Part shown: piece by piece, positions 9,190-17,377 of the stretch
Position numbering within the stretch: the first letter of the stretch is position 1
How the letters are laid out: each line of letters starts with the position of its first letter
Assembly: GCF_010671595.1 (NCBI RefSeq)
Contig: NZ_JAABOP010000001.1
Coordinates: forward strand, 1,116,001-1,180,000
Length of the DNA stretch: 64,000 bases
From: Muriicola jejuensis
Lineage (GTDB): Bacteria; Bacteroidota; Bacteroidia; Flavobacteriales; Flavobacteriaceae
Direction: 5' to 3'
Position numbers and translations under genes: made by a program
The notes under the pieces: model-generated
The model's input: only the letters and a program-made list of their open reading frames with translations
Databases searched by the model: none
Told to the model about the DNA's origin: nothing

Positions 9190-10641
9190 ATGAAAAAGAA
9201 AGATATAGAAAAGGTATTCCAGGAAAAGCTAAAGGATCACAGTGAGATCCCGGAAGAACAGGTCTGGGAGCGCATATCCGCTTCTCTGGATAACAAAAAG
9301 AACAAACGAAGGATCATTCCCATTTGGTGGCGGATAGCCGGAGTGGCTGCTTTGCTCCTTGCCGGGTTATTCCTCTTCCTCCCTTCCGGGAACCAGACCA
9401 CTTCAGAAGAACCTGTTACCAAGACAACTACAGAATCTCCCGTGGTCCAGGAGCCCGGGAATGTGGTCCCTGAAAAGATGGAAGAGGAAAGTAACTCCAT
9501 CCTTGCCTCTGAAGAGAATTCAGTGAAAGGAAAAGAACCTGAGAATCAGGAAAATGATGCCCCGACTATTGCCAACGAAGAGACCCTTAGGAATTCCCTC
9601 CCTTCTAAAGAGTCGGAATTCGCCAAAAACGATGTGCCTGTAACCCCGGAGCACCCCTTGACAGAGGATCCACTTCAGAAGTATGCCAATAAATCTGATA
9701 TTTCGGATATCGCACAGCTGACACCCACTGTAAAGCAGAATGCGCAAATGGATTCTCAGGCACCTGCACCCACGGAAGATATTTTGGCCCGGAACAGTAA
9801 AAAAGAGCCTGCAGAAGACGAGTCGAATGCAATACAGCTCACGGAAAGCAATAAACCCCCCATCTTGGATGCCATTGCTGCCCAGGAAGAGGAACTTTCA
9901 GAAGAGACCTCGGCCAAACGATGGGAAGTTGGTCCGAGGGTAGCCCCGGTCTACTTCAGCTCCCTGGCCCAGGGATCCCCTATTCACTCCAGTTTCCGGG
10001 ACAATGCGAAATCCGGGAATGTGAATATGAGTTATGGAGTGGCGGTAACCTATGAACTCGGAAAACGATTGAAAGTAAGGTCTGGGGTACACAGGGTCGA
10101 TTTTGGCTATGACACCCAGGATGTCTCTTTTTCTTCCTCCCTCAACGCCAATACGAATGGGATCATCAACAACATCAATTACAACCTGAGTTCCAGGAAT
10201 CTGGTGGTCAGGAGCAACACGAATAGCGGAAAGGTGGACCTGGAAAATGCACAGGATGTGGCGGGTCCTGATCCTTCCCTTAACGGCAAGATGGTGCAGG
10301 AGTTCGGATACCTCGAAGTCCCTTTGGAACTGACCTATGAGATCCTGGACAGAAAGGTGGGAGTAAATCTGGTAGGTGGGGTTAGCTCACTCTTCCTCAC
10401 GAACAATACGGTGGTTCTTGAGGCCAATGGAAATACTACGGAGATGGGTGAAGCGAACAATATAAACGACCTGAATTTCAGTACCAATTTTGGAGTAGGC
10501 TTCTCCTATCAGATCAATGACCGAATAAAACTCAACCTGGAACCCATGTTCAAATATCAGCTCAATACCTTTTCAGATACCTCTGGAAACTTTCAGCCTT
10601 TTTCCATGGGCATCTATTCCGGTCTTAATTTCAGGTTTTAA
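9190..10641 (+). CDS. Membrane-anchored protein with beta-barrel-like C-terminus
   Basis: This 483-residue protein has three parts. Residues 1-40 are cytoplasmic and charged (KKKDIEKVFQEKLKDH). A single membrane helix (about 43-60; AGVAALLLAGLFLFLP) is followed by a long Glu/Pro/Ser/Thr-rich linker (about 60-245). Residues 250-483 have the alternating pattern of an outer-membrane beta-barrel domain, ending with aromatic NFRF as barrel proteins do. It starts 10 nt after the sigma gene; an in-frame TTG at 9172 would overlap that gene, so ATG at 9190 is preferred. The position of an anti-sigma factor plus this architecture suggests a regulator spanning the periplasm, but no anti-sigma family is recognised. 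Confidence 0.85.
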   Translation: MKKKDIEKVFQEKLKDHSEIPEEQVWERISASLDNKKNKRRIIPIWWRIAGVAALLLAGLFLFLPSGNQTTSEEPVTKTTTESPVVQEPGNVVPEKMEEESNSILASEENSVKGKEPENQENDAPTIANEETLRNSLPSKESEFAKNDVPVTPEHPLTEDPLQKYANKSDISDIAQLTPTVKQNAQMDSQAPAPTEDILARNSKKEPAEDESNAIQLTESNKPPILDAIAAQEEELSEETSAKRWEVGPRVAPVYFSSLAQGSPIHSSFRDNAKSGNVNMSYGVAVTYELGKRLKVRSGVHRVDFGYDTQDVSFSSSLNANTNGIINNINYNLSSRNLVVRSNTNSGKVDLENAQDVAGPDPSLNGKMVQEFGYLEVPLELTYEILDRKVGVNLVGGVSSLFLTNNTVVLEANGNTTEMGEANNINDLNFSTNFGVGFSYQINDRIKLNLEPMFKYQLNTFSDTSGNFQPFSMGIYSGLNFRF

Positions 10642-10683
10642 GAAGTTGGTTAGGTTGGTTGCTGCCTTCTCAGTAACCCTGAG

Positions 10684-10713
10684 GCACCCCGTGACTTTGC
10701 GGGGTGTTTTTTT
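10684..10713 (+). terminator. Rho-independent terminator after the sigma/barrel genes
   Basis: The stem GCACCCCG (10684-10691) pairs with CGGGGTGT (10700-10707) around an 8-nt loop and runs into a plus-strand T-tract to 10713. It separates the plus-strand sigma/barrel unit from the convergent plsC gene. Confidence 0.85.
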
Positions 10714-10736
10714 ACAGGGTATTTGTTTTGAAAAGC

Positions 10737-11477
10737 TCATGCACCCTGCTTTAATTTTTTCAGCATAAACTCCCTCGTTGAATCCCTTAAAGGGATCGCC
10801 TGCTTTTCTGTCAGGGTTTCGGTCTGGATAAAAGGGTATACGGTTACCTTCAACCTTCCGGGTCCTCCTTTGTTCAATGAGAAAGGGAAACGTTTTTTGG
10901 CATCAAAGAATATCATGGGGACGATGGGTATTTTATGTGAGATCCCTAATTTAAACGCTCCGTCCTTGAACTGGTCGAGGATCACATCCTCTGGCGGTAC
11001 CCCTCCTTCGGGGAAGATACAGATGCTCAAACCCTGGTCAAGCCTGCGCTGAGCCCTGCGGTAAACCCCCATCCTGCTATTGCTGTTATCCCGATCTACC
11101 ATGATACAGACCCTTTTGTAAAAGAATCCGAAAATTGGGATGTTCACCAGTTCTTTTTTTCCAACGAAGACGAATGGGTTTCTGCTCACCTTCAGCATGA
11201 GCATGATATCGAGCATGCTGGTATGGTTAGCGATCAACATATAGCTTTTCCCTCTGATGAGCTTATCTTCATAGCGTATGTTCGGGAAACAGCCCATGCC
11301 ATACAGGATCAGGTTGGCCCAGATGTTCCTGGCCAGCCAGAAGAACTGCGGATAGGTTCGTTCCGAAAGGGTGAAGGCAACAAGAATGGGAAAAAAGACT
11401 ATTATGGGGATGGCCACCAGTACATAAAACCAAATGCGATACAGCAATCGACCGGCGCTGAGGATTCCCTTTACCAT
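10737..11477 (-). CDS. plsC: 1-acyl-sn-glycerol-3-phosphate acyltransferase
   Basis: Membrane acyltransferase (246 aa) that acylates lysophosphatidic acid to phosphatidic acid in phospholipid synthesis. A hydrophobic N-terminal helix (about 13-37) is followed by the catalytic NHTSMLD motif (NHxxxxD, about residue 84), the FVGKKELVNIPIFG block and the FPEGG substrate motif (about 155). It is a normal length for PlsC. ATG at 11477 is preceded by a perfect -7 element ending only 5 nt upstream, so the mRNA may have almost no leader. It diverges from trpS. Confidence 0.93.
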   Translation of the reverse strand: MVKGILSAGRLLYRIWFYVLVAIPIIVFFPILVAFTLSERTYPQFFWLARNIWANLILYGMGCFPNIRYEDKLIRGKSYMLIANHTSMLDIMLMLKVSRNPFVFVGKKELVNIPIFGFFYKRVCIMVDRDNSNSRMGVYRRAQRRLDQGLSICIFPEGGVPPEDVILDQFKDGAFKLGISHKIPIVPMIFFDAKKRFPFSLNKGGPGRLKVTVYPFIQTETLTEKQAIPLRDSTREFMLKKLKQGA

Positions 11478-11482
11478 AGAAT

Positions 11483-11490
11483 CAAAAATA
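11483..11490 (-). promoter_or_regulatory. -7 promoter element for plsC
   Basis: The minus strand reads TATTTTTG, a perfect TAnnTTTG, with its last G five bases before the plsC ATG. I do not see a well-spaced -33 TTG. If used, the transcript would begin at or near the start codon. Confidence 0.4.
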
Positions 11491-11520
11491 ACAATTTTAG
11501 CAGGGTTCTAGGATTTCTTT

Positions 11521-11528
11521 TACTTTTG
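11521..11528 (+). promoter_or_regulatory. -7 promoter element for trpS
   Basis: TACTTTTG matches TAnnTTTG exactly and lies 21 nt upstream of the trpS ATG. No convincing -33 TTG is seen at the expected distance. Confidence 0.45.
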
Positions 11529-11549
11529 TCATTCCTTACCGGAAGGCGT

Positions 11550-12518
11550 ATGGCAAGAATATTAACAGGCATTCAGAGCACAGGCACACCGCACCTGGGA
11601 AACCTCCTGGGAGCTATCATCCCCGCTATTGAAATGGCAGGGGATGCCGAGAATGAATCCTTCCTCTTTATCGCAGATATGCATTCGCTCACCCAGATCA
11701 AGAACGGGGAGGAATTGAGGATGAATACATATGCCACCGCAGCGGCCTGGTTGGCTTTTGGCCTTGACGTGAATAAAACCGTTTTTTATCGGCAGAGCGA
11801 TGTCCCTCAGGTCACGGAATTGGCCTGGTACCTGAGTTGTTTCTTTCCCTACCAGCGCCTGACTCTGGCTCATTCCTTCAAGGATAAGGCAGACCGACTG
11901 GGAGATGTCAATGCAGGTTTATTTACCTATCCCATGCTGATGGCGGCAGACATTCTGCTTTACGACGCAGATATTGTACCTGTGGGCAAGGATCAGCTGC
12001 AGCATCTGGAAATGACCAGGGACGTTGCAGCTCGCTTTCACACACAGCTGGGGGAAACCTTTGTGATGCCTGAGGCCAGAGTAAAGGAAGAGACCATGTA
12101 TATCCCGGGTACGGACGGGGAAAAAATGAGCAAAAGCAAGGGAAATCTCATCGATATCTTCCTCCCTGAAAAACAGCTGAAGAAACAGATCATGGGGATA
12201 CAGACAGACAGTACCCCACTGGAAGATCCCAAGGATCCGGACAAGGACACCGTTTACACCCTGTATTCCCTCCTGGCGTCCCCTTCTGAAGTAAAGGAGA
12301 TGCGGGAAAACTACCTTCGTGGGAATTATGGGTACGGCCACGCTAAAAAGGCGCTTTTCGAATGTATTCTTACCAAATTTGAGGCTCCGCGAAAAAAATT
12401 CACTTACTACATGGAGCACCTCTCTGAGATAGACGAATTACTTCATCTCGGTTCACAAAAGGCACAGGGAGTAGCAAATGGCGTCCTGCTCAGGGTTAGA
12501 GAGAAACTGGGGTACTGA
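11550..12518 (+). CDS. trpS: Tryptophan--tRNA ligase
   Basis: Class I aminoacyl-tRNA synthetase (322 aa) charging tRNA-Trp. The HIGH-type motif appears as TPHLGNLLGA near residue 13 and the KMSKS loop as GEKMSKSKGN near residue 195; DADIVPVGKDQLQHLEMTRD is the usual Trp-recognition region. Start ATG at 11550 (MARILTGIQ) fits TrpS and has a clear ribosome-binding site, GGAAGG, 3-8 nt upstream. The frame is open back to 11223, but that upstream part is antisense to plsC and is not coding here. It converges on dprA with a 24-nt gap. Confidence 0.97.
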   Translation: MARILTGIQSTGTPHLGNLLGAIIPAIEMAGDAENESFLFIADMHSLTQIKNGEELRMNTYATAAAWLAFGLDVNKTVFYRQSDVPQVTELAWYLSCFFPYQRLTLAHSFKDKADRLGDVNAGLFTYPMLMAADILLYDADIVPVGKDQLQHLEMTRDVAARFHTQLGETFVMPEARVKEETMYIPGTDGEKMSKSKGNLIDIFLPEKQLKKQIMGIQTDSTPLEDPKDPDKDTVYTLYSLLASPSEVKEMRENYLRGNYGYGHAKKALFECILTKFEAPRKKFTYYMEHLSEIDELLHLGSQKAQGVANGVLLRVREKLGY

Positions 12519-12542
12519 TCCTAACAGTCGGTTCCTCACAGC

Positions 12543-13646
12543 TCATATAGGTTCAAAATATTTTCCAGGCAAAGGACGAACCACCCCTTTCATTTCAAGG
12601 GAGAGCAGGACCGAAGCCGTCCGGCCTACGGCCAGGCCACTTTTCATAGCGATGTCATCCAGTTTTGACTTTCCGGCTCTTTCCAATTCGGCTAATACCT
12701 TCTGTTCGGTACTATCTAATTGTACAAATAGCTTTTTCTGTATTCCGGAAGGAGGAGATTCCTCAAGATCCCAGTTGAGGTGGTAGATCAGGTCAGCGGC
12801 AGAGGTCAGCAGATGGGCTTTTTGCGTCCTGATTAAATGGTTGGTCCCCGTACTGAATTGATCTTCCGGCCTGCCGGGAACGGCGAAGACATCCCTGTTA
12901 TATCCGTTTGCCATTTCTGCCGTGACCAGACTTCCCCCTTTTTCCGCCGACTCAATGACCACGGTGGCAGCACTCATCCCCGCAATGATGCGGTTCCTCT
13001 TCAAAAAATTGTTCTTCTCCGGTTTGCTGTCACTCCAGAACTCTGTGAGGAAACCCCCGTTCTTTTCCATAGACCTGCAATATCTCTCATGTGCCCTCGG
13101 GTATATCTGATTGAGACCATGTGCCAGGCAGGCTATGGTCTGCAGCCCGGATTCAACAGCTGCCCTGTGCACGCTGATGTCCACTCCATACGCAAAACCG
13201 CTTACGATCACTGGATCAAGGGACTTTAACTCTTGGACGATCCTCCTGCAGAAGTCGCCCCCTTGTCTGGTCATATTCCTGGTGCCCACAATACTGATGA
13301 CCTTTTTCCCCTTAAGGTCGATATGGCCCCTGGTAAAAAGTATCAAAGGTGCATCGGGACAGTGATTGAGATATGGGGGGTACCGGTCATCCGAAAAAGG
13401 GATCACCTCAATCCCCTGCTCGGACGCAAAACGCAACTCTTTTTCTGCCATTCTTTGGTATCGCGAGTCATACAGGTGATGGGTGATGGTCTTCCCAATT
13501 CCCTTGAGCTTCAGCAATGTGCTCCTTTTCTCCCCAAAAACTTCTTCTGCACTACCGCATCGAAGGATGAGTTTCCTCGCTGAGATCTCACCTATATTGG
13601 GTATGGCCTGCAGCCTGAGCAAAGAAATTACCTCCTCATTCCTCAT
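12543..13646 (-). CDS. dprA: DNA-processing protein DprA (Smf)
   Basis: DprA (367 aa) protects incoming single-stranded DNA and loads RecA during natural transformation; it is also conserved in non-competent bacteria. An N-terminal helix-hairpin-helix-like region (AIPNIGEISARKLI; LKGIGKT) precedes the Rossmann-like DprA domain (about 80-290) with SIVGTRNMTRQG and VSGFAYGVDISVHRAA, and a C-terminal winged-helix-like domain (about 305-360; KLDDIAMKSGLAVGRTASVL). All parts appear intact. It is transcribed divergently from the HU/SPOR gene. Confidence 0.95.
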   Translation of the reverse strand: MRNEEVISLLRLQAIPNIGEISARKLILRCGSAEEVFGEKRSTLLKLKGIGKTITHHLYDSRYQRMAEKELRFASEQGIEVIPFSDDRYPPYLNHCPDAPLILFTRGHIDLKGKKVISIVGTRNMTRQGGDFCRRIVQELKSLDPVIVSGFAYGVDISVHRAAVESGLQTIACLAHGLNQIYPRAHERYCRSMEKNGGFLTEFWSDSKPEKNNFLKRNRIIAGMSAATVVIESAEKGGSLVTAEMANGYNRDVFAVPGRPEDQFSTGTNHLIRTQKAHLLTSAADLIYHLNWDLEESPPSGIQKKLFVQLDSTEQKVLAELERAGKSKLDDIAMKSGLAVGRTASVLLSLEMKGVVRPLPGKYFEPI

Positions 13647-13714
13647 CTCGCATCTTCAATTTCTCATTTAAAAAATAGTCTAAAAGTAATGTTGATAAAA
13701 AGTGATGCCCCATT

Positions 13715-13744
13715 TTGAAGCAGGTCTATTTTTTTCCATCTTTG
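13715..13744 (+). promoter_or_regulatory. Promoter for the HU/SPOR gene
   Basis: TTG (13715-13717), a 19-nt spacer and CATCTTTG (13737-13744; one mismatch to TAnnTTTG) form a well-spaced Bacteroidota promoter. The element ends 5 nt before the ATG at 13750, predicting a near-leaderless transcript. Confidence 0.5.
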
Positions 13745-13749
13745 TCCTG

Positions 13750-14694
13750 ATGAGTGCTGCTGAATACATACAGGAACTTCTTTACAGGTATAATTGCGTT
13801 GTTATTCCGGAATTCGGAGCCCTGCTAACGCATGTAAAACCAGCCTTCATCGATAGCTCAACTAATACCATCTATCCCCCTTCTAAAGTATTGTCCTTCA
13901 ATAGTCAGTTAAAGACCAATGACGGATTGCTCATCTCCTATATGGCTGAAGCGGAGAAAACGTCCTATGAGGAGGTTCAGAAAAAATTAGCCGTAAAGGT
14001 AGAAGGCTGGAAAGCACAATTAAAGCAGGGACAACCATTGGTTCTCGAAAATATCGGATCCTTTAAGCCTACGAAGGAAGCAAAACTGATATTTCAGCCT
14101 GCCAGAAATACCAATTATCTCACTTCCTCCTTTGGTCTGAGTTCGATAATCAGCAAACCCGTATTAAGGGAAGTTCTCAAACAGGAGGTCGAGGAACTCG
14201 AAGAGAAAGTGCCCTTTATAATTACCCGGGAAGAAAGACAAAAGAGCCAATTCAGACCACTGCTCAAATATGCAGCCATCATTTTCATTGCTTTGTCTGC
14301 GGGATTTAGCGGATACCTTACCTACGATCAGGCCCGGTTCAATTCAGCTCTTTCCCAGCAAAAGGCTCAGGAAATCATTTCCAACAGCATTCAGGAAGCT
14401 ACCTTTTTCGACACTAAACCCCTGGAATTACCCGTATTCCGTATTGAGGTTGAAAAGAATGTAAGAAAACATCACCATATCATCGCCGGGGCCTTCAGGG
14501 AGAAAGACAATGCAGACAGAAAAATTCGCCAGCTCAGGGATAAGGGTTACGACGCTTTCTATGTTGGGCAGAATAAATTCGGTCTTTACCAGGTGGCCTT
14601 TGAAAGCCATGACGACCCCAGGGAAGCCCTTGAAGCCCTGAAGAGGATACGGGCGGCCGAATCCAGGGATGCCTGGCTCCTTTCGGTAAAATAA
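13750..14694 (+). CDS. HU-domain and SPOR-domain membrane protein
   Basis: A 314-residue protein with a cytoplasmic N-terminal region (about 1-150) of the bacterial CCDC81-like HU type (MSAAEYIQELLYRY then CVVIPEFGALL; VLENIGSF), one membrane helix (about 175-195; YAAIIFIALSAGFSGYL) and a C-terminal SPOR domain (about 240-314; HHIIAGAFREKDNADRKI, GLYQVAFESH). SPOR domains bind septal peptidoglycan stripped of peptide stems, so it is probably periplasmic-facing at division sites, while the HU part may touch DNA. Start at 13750 matches relatives; the frame is open to 13702 but that segment covers the promoter. Confidence 0.9.
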   Translation: MSAAEYIQELLYRYNCVVIPEFGALLTHVKPAFIDSSTNTIYPPSKVLSFNSQLKTNDGLLISYMAEAEKTSYEEVQKKLAVKVEGWKAQLKQGQPLVLENIGSFKPTKEAKLIFQPARNTNYLTSSFGLSSIISKPVLREVLKQEVEELEEKVPFIITREERQKSQFRPLLKYAAIIFIALSAGFSGYLTYDQARFNSALSQQKAQEIISNSIQEATFFDTKPLELPVFRIEVEKNVRKHHHIIAGAFREKDNADRKIRQLRDKGYDAFYVGQNKFGLYQVAFESHDDPREALEALKRIRAAESRDAWLLSVK

Positions 14695-14727
14695 ATTTCT
14701 GTCCTTTTCCTGCCTATCTTTAGCTCG

Positions 14728-14735
14728 TATCTTTG
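14728..14735 (+). promoter_or_regulatory. -7 promoter element for the thioesterase gene
   Basis: TATCTTTG matches TAnnTTTG exactly, 15 nt before the ATG at 14751. The -33 region shows TTTTCC rather than TTG. Confidence 0.45.
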
Positions 14736-14750
14736 CCAAAAGCTAATTTC

Positions 14751-15260
14751 ATGAATCCTAAGACGCCCAGTGATTCCAGGACCGTTATGACTGACCTGGT
14801 CCTTCCCAGTGAAACCAACCCTCTAAATAACCTCTTCGGAGGCGAATTGCTGGCCAGGATGGACAGGGCAGCCAGTATCACTGCAAGGAGGCACAGCCGG
14901 AGAGTGGCTGTAACGGCTTCCGTAAATCACGTGGCCTTTAACAGGTCCGTGCCCCTCGGGAGTGTCGTCACACTTGAAGCGGCCATTTCCCGAACTTTCA
15001 GGACCTCCATGGAGGTGTATATAGACGTGTGGATGGAAGATCGGGTCAGTGGCGAAAGGACCAAGGCCAACGAGGCCATTTATACTTTCGTGGCCGTAGA
15101 TGAAACGGGAAAACCGACCCTGGTACCGCCGATCGTTCCGGAGACGGAAATAGAAAAGGCCCGATTCGACGGGGCTTTGAGGAGAAAGCAACTCAGCCTG
15201 GTCCTCGCCGGGAAAATGAAACCCCACGATGCAACGGAACTCAAAGCCTTATTTGTTTAA
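14751..15260 (+). CDS. Acyl-CoA thioesterase, hotdog fold
   Basis: A 169-residue hotdog-fold thioesterase of the YciA/BACH-like family, which hydrolyses acyl-CoA to free fatty acid and CoA in the cytoplasm. The typical segment NPLNNLFGGELLARMD (catalytic Asp region) lies near residue 24, followed by the second strand with VTASVNHVAFNRSVPLGSVV and ERTKANEAIYTFVAVD. ATG at 14751 is preferred; the frame extends 18 nt further to a TTG, but that lies within the -7 element. Its stop overlaps the convergent aldo/keto reductase gene by 12 nt. Confidence 0.92.
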   Translation: MNPKTPSDSRTVMTDLVLPSETNPLNNLFGGELLARMDRAASITARRHSRRVAVTASVNHVAFNRSVPLGSVVTLEAAISRTFRTSMEVYIDVWMEDRVSGERTKANEAIYTFVAVDETGKPTLVPPIVPETEIEKARFDGALRRKQLSLVLAGKMKPHDATELKALFV

Positions 15261-16136
15261 TTGCCTGATACAAAAATTCCAGCCTTTTCTTATTATGGAG
15301 GGAAAATCCATGGCCCTCGGATGGGGGCCAAATCGTTTTTTCCTGTCCAGACCATCCAGATAATTGAGGTCATCCGTAGTTAGTTCAAAATCGAATACCT
15401 GAGCATTGGCAATGATCCTTTCCTTATTCCTGGATTTAGGTATGGTCACCACCCCTTTCTGAATATCCCATCGCAAAACGATCTGCGAAACGGTCTTGCC
15501 GTACTTTTTTGCCATTTCCTGAAGTTCAGGGATCTGAAAAATGCGTCCCTGCATCAGAGGAGACCAGGCTTCGTATTGTATTTGGTTATCCCGGCAAAAA
15601 TCGACCAAATCCTGTTGAACCAGATAGGGATGAAACTCCATTTGATTAACCATGGGCGTGATGGAGGAGCTATCCAGGAGGTTTTCGAGGTGATGTTTCA
15701 GAAAATTACTCACTCCTATAGCCCTGACCTTCTTTTCGCGATAAAGTGTCTCTAAAGCCTTCCAGGTATCTTTGTACTTGCCCCGGACGGGCCAGTGGAT
15801 GAGGTAAAGATCCAGATAGTTGGTATCCAGCTTTTTTAAACTGCTTTCGAACGCCCGCATGGTCGCATCATGTCCCTGGTCGGCGTTCCAAACCTTACTT
15901 ACGAGAAAGACCTCTTCCCTGGGAACACCACTAGCCTTTATTCCGGTGCCCACGCCATCTTCGTTCTGATAGATCGACGCCGTGTCTATGTGTCTGTATC
16001 CGGCCTCCAGGGCCCATTTAACAGCGTTGATCACCTCATCCCCATCCCGGGTTTGCCATACTCCCAGGCCGAGGTAAGGCATCTTTACTCCATTGTGGAG
16101 CGTGAACCCTCCTTTGATGTCCGTGATATTCTTCAT
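15249..16136 (-). CDS. Aldo/keto reductase
   Basis: NADPH-dependent oxidoreductase (295 aa) of the AKR superfamily, closest in layout to the 2,5-diketo-gluconate reductase/prostaglandin F synthase-like group. The catalytic tetrad is visible: Asp and Tyr in HIDTASIYQNED, Lys in LVSKVW and His in LIHWP. The cofactor-binding end reads TIPKSRNKERI. The substrate cannot be predicted. ATG at 16136 (MKNITDIKGGF) is chosen; the frame continues to 16190 but overlaps the preceding gene. It starts 10 nt after the EnvC-like gene and probably shares its transcript. Confidence 0.93.
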   Translation of the reverse strand: MKNITDIKGGFTLHNGVKMPYLGLGVWQTRDGDEVINAVKWALEAGYRHIDTASIYQNEDGVGTGIKASGVPREEVFLVSKVWNADQGHDATMRAFESSLKKLDTNYLDLYLIHWPVRGKYKDTWKALETLYREKKVRAIGVSNFLKHHLENLLDSSSITPMVNQMEFHPYLVQQDLVDFCRDNQIQYEAWSPLMQGRIFQIPELQEMAKKYGKTVSQIVLRWDIQKGVVTIPKSRNKERIIANAQVFDFELTTDDLNYLDGLDRKKRFGPHPRAMDFPSIIRKGWNFCIRQLNK

Positions 16137-16146
16137 GCCTTCTATT

Positions 16147-17376
16147 TTAAAGCTGATAGATCCATTCCTCAGGGTTAAGTCTGGCAGCATCCCTGTACAA
16201 ATAGAACTTCAATTGTGTTAGTCCGTTCAGCTTGTTGGTAAAGATCTCCCCCAGTTCTTCCTTTGCAGTTACCTTATCCCCTTTTTTGACATAGAGATTG
16301 CCCAGGTTGTAATAAACACTTATATAGTTTCCGTGTTTTACCTGAACCCCTTTGCCCCCGCCGGGGACAGCCATGATAGCGATCACTTCCCCTTCAAATA
16401 CAGCCCTGGCCTTAGCTCCTTCCTCCGTTGCGATGATGACTCCGTTGTTCTGGTGCTTTATCCCCGGATAGACCGCATCACTGTAGATACCGAAGCCTTG
16501 TCTCTTGATCCCTTTTTCCACCGGCCATATCAGTCGGCCTTTGTTCGCCGAGAAATTATTGGCGATAATTGCAGCTTCAGGGGTAAGTACAAACTTGCTG
16601 GTGTTAGACGTATTGCCCGCTTCCTTATTTGAGGCAGCGATCGCGCTTCGGATCAACCTTTCGATCTGCTCATCTATCTTTTTAGCCTCCGCTTTTTTCT
16701 TGTTGATGGCCGCAGCGTAGTTACTCTCATTTTGCCGGATGGTTTTAAGCAATCCTTTTTGCTCGTCCATCTCTTCAAAGAGTTCCTTCCTGGCCGCTTT
16801 GTTCTCCGCGATCAGGACCTCCTTTTCTTTGCGTTGCTCAGTGAGTTCATTATTCAAGGCGATGAGGTCATCCGTTTTTTTAGCTATCTGCAATCCCTGC
16901 TCTTTCCTGTACTGTGTGTATTGTTTCAGGTATTGAAGCCGTTTAAAGACCTGGTAAAAGCTCTGGGAGGAAAGGAGGAACATCAATCTGCTTTGCTGAG
17001 ATCTATTTCGATAGGACTTTCGGATCATTTGTGCATATTCATCCTTGAGGATCTCCAGGTCCTCACGCAGCTTGGCAATATTCCTGATATTGGCATTGAT
17101 CTGTCTGCTCAGCAGGTTGGATTGCTGATTGGTGACCCTGATCAGTTGTTGCCTTACGTTGATCTTCTGGTCTAACAATTCCAGCTGATCCAGTACCGTG
17201 CCCCTCTGTTTTCGCTCAGCGAAGAGCAGGCGGTTCATCTCGCTGATCTCTCGCTGCAGTTGTTCTCTCTTGGCCTCCAGGGCCTTTTGCTCATTGGTCT
17301 GAGACCAAGCCGAGGAGATCGAGAAGGCGAGAAAGGCGAAGAGGATAAAAAGCCGGTGTGCTGTAAACGTCCTCAT
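16147..17376 (-). CDS. EnvC-like factor with degenerate LytM (M23) domain
   Basis: A 409-residue exported protein: signal peptide (1-25, ending SSAWSQ), a long coiled coil (about 28-250) and a C-terminal LytM domain (about 290-409). The zinc-binding residues of active M23 peptidases are missing: the first motif reads KHQNNGVII where HxxxD is expected and the second reads LTQLKFYLY instead of HxH. This is the EnvC/NlpD pattern, in which a dead LytM domain activates amidases that split septal peptidoglycan. It is therefore probably a regulator rather than a peptidase. It sits with a DUF4292 lipoprotein and a TPR protein in an envelope operon. Confidence 0.9.
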   Translation of the reverse strand: MRTFTAHRLFILFAFLAFSISSAWSQTNEQKALEAKREQLQREISEMNRLLFAERKQRGTVLDQLELLDQKINVRQQLIRVTNQQSNLLSRQINANIRNIAKLREDLEILKDEYAQMIRKSYRNRSQQSRLMFLLSSQSFYQVFKRLQYLKQYTQYRKEQGLQIAKKTDDLIALNNELTEQRKEKEVLIAENKAARKELFEEMDEQKGLLKTIRQNESNYAAAINKKKAEAKKIDEQIERLIRSAIAASNKEAGNTSNTSKFVLTPEAAIIANNFSANKGRLIWPVEKGIKRQGFGIYSDAVYPGIKHQNNGVIIATEEGAKARAVFEGEVIAIMAVPGGGKGVQVKHGNYISVYYNLGNLYVKKGDKVTAKEELGEIFTNKLNGLTQLKFYLYRDAARLNPEEWIYQL

Positions 17377-17377
17377 A

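Noticed and set aside
12480-12545. Terminator between convergent trpS and dprA
   Set aside because: I found no stable hairpin with a T-tract in the 24-nt gap or at the gene ends.
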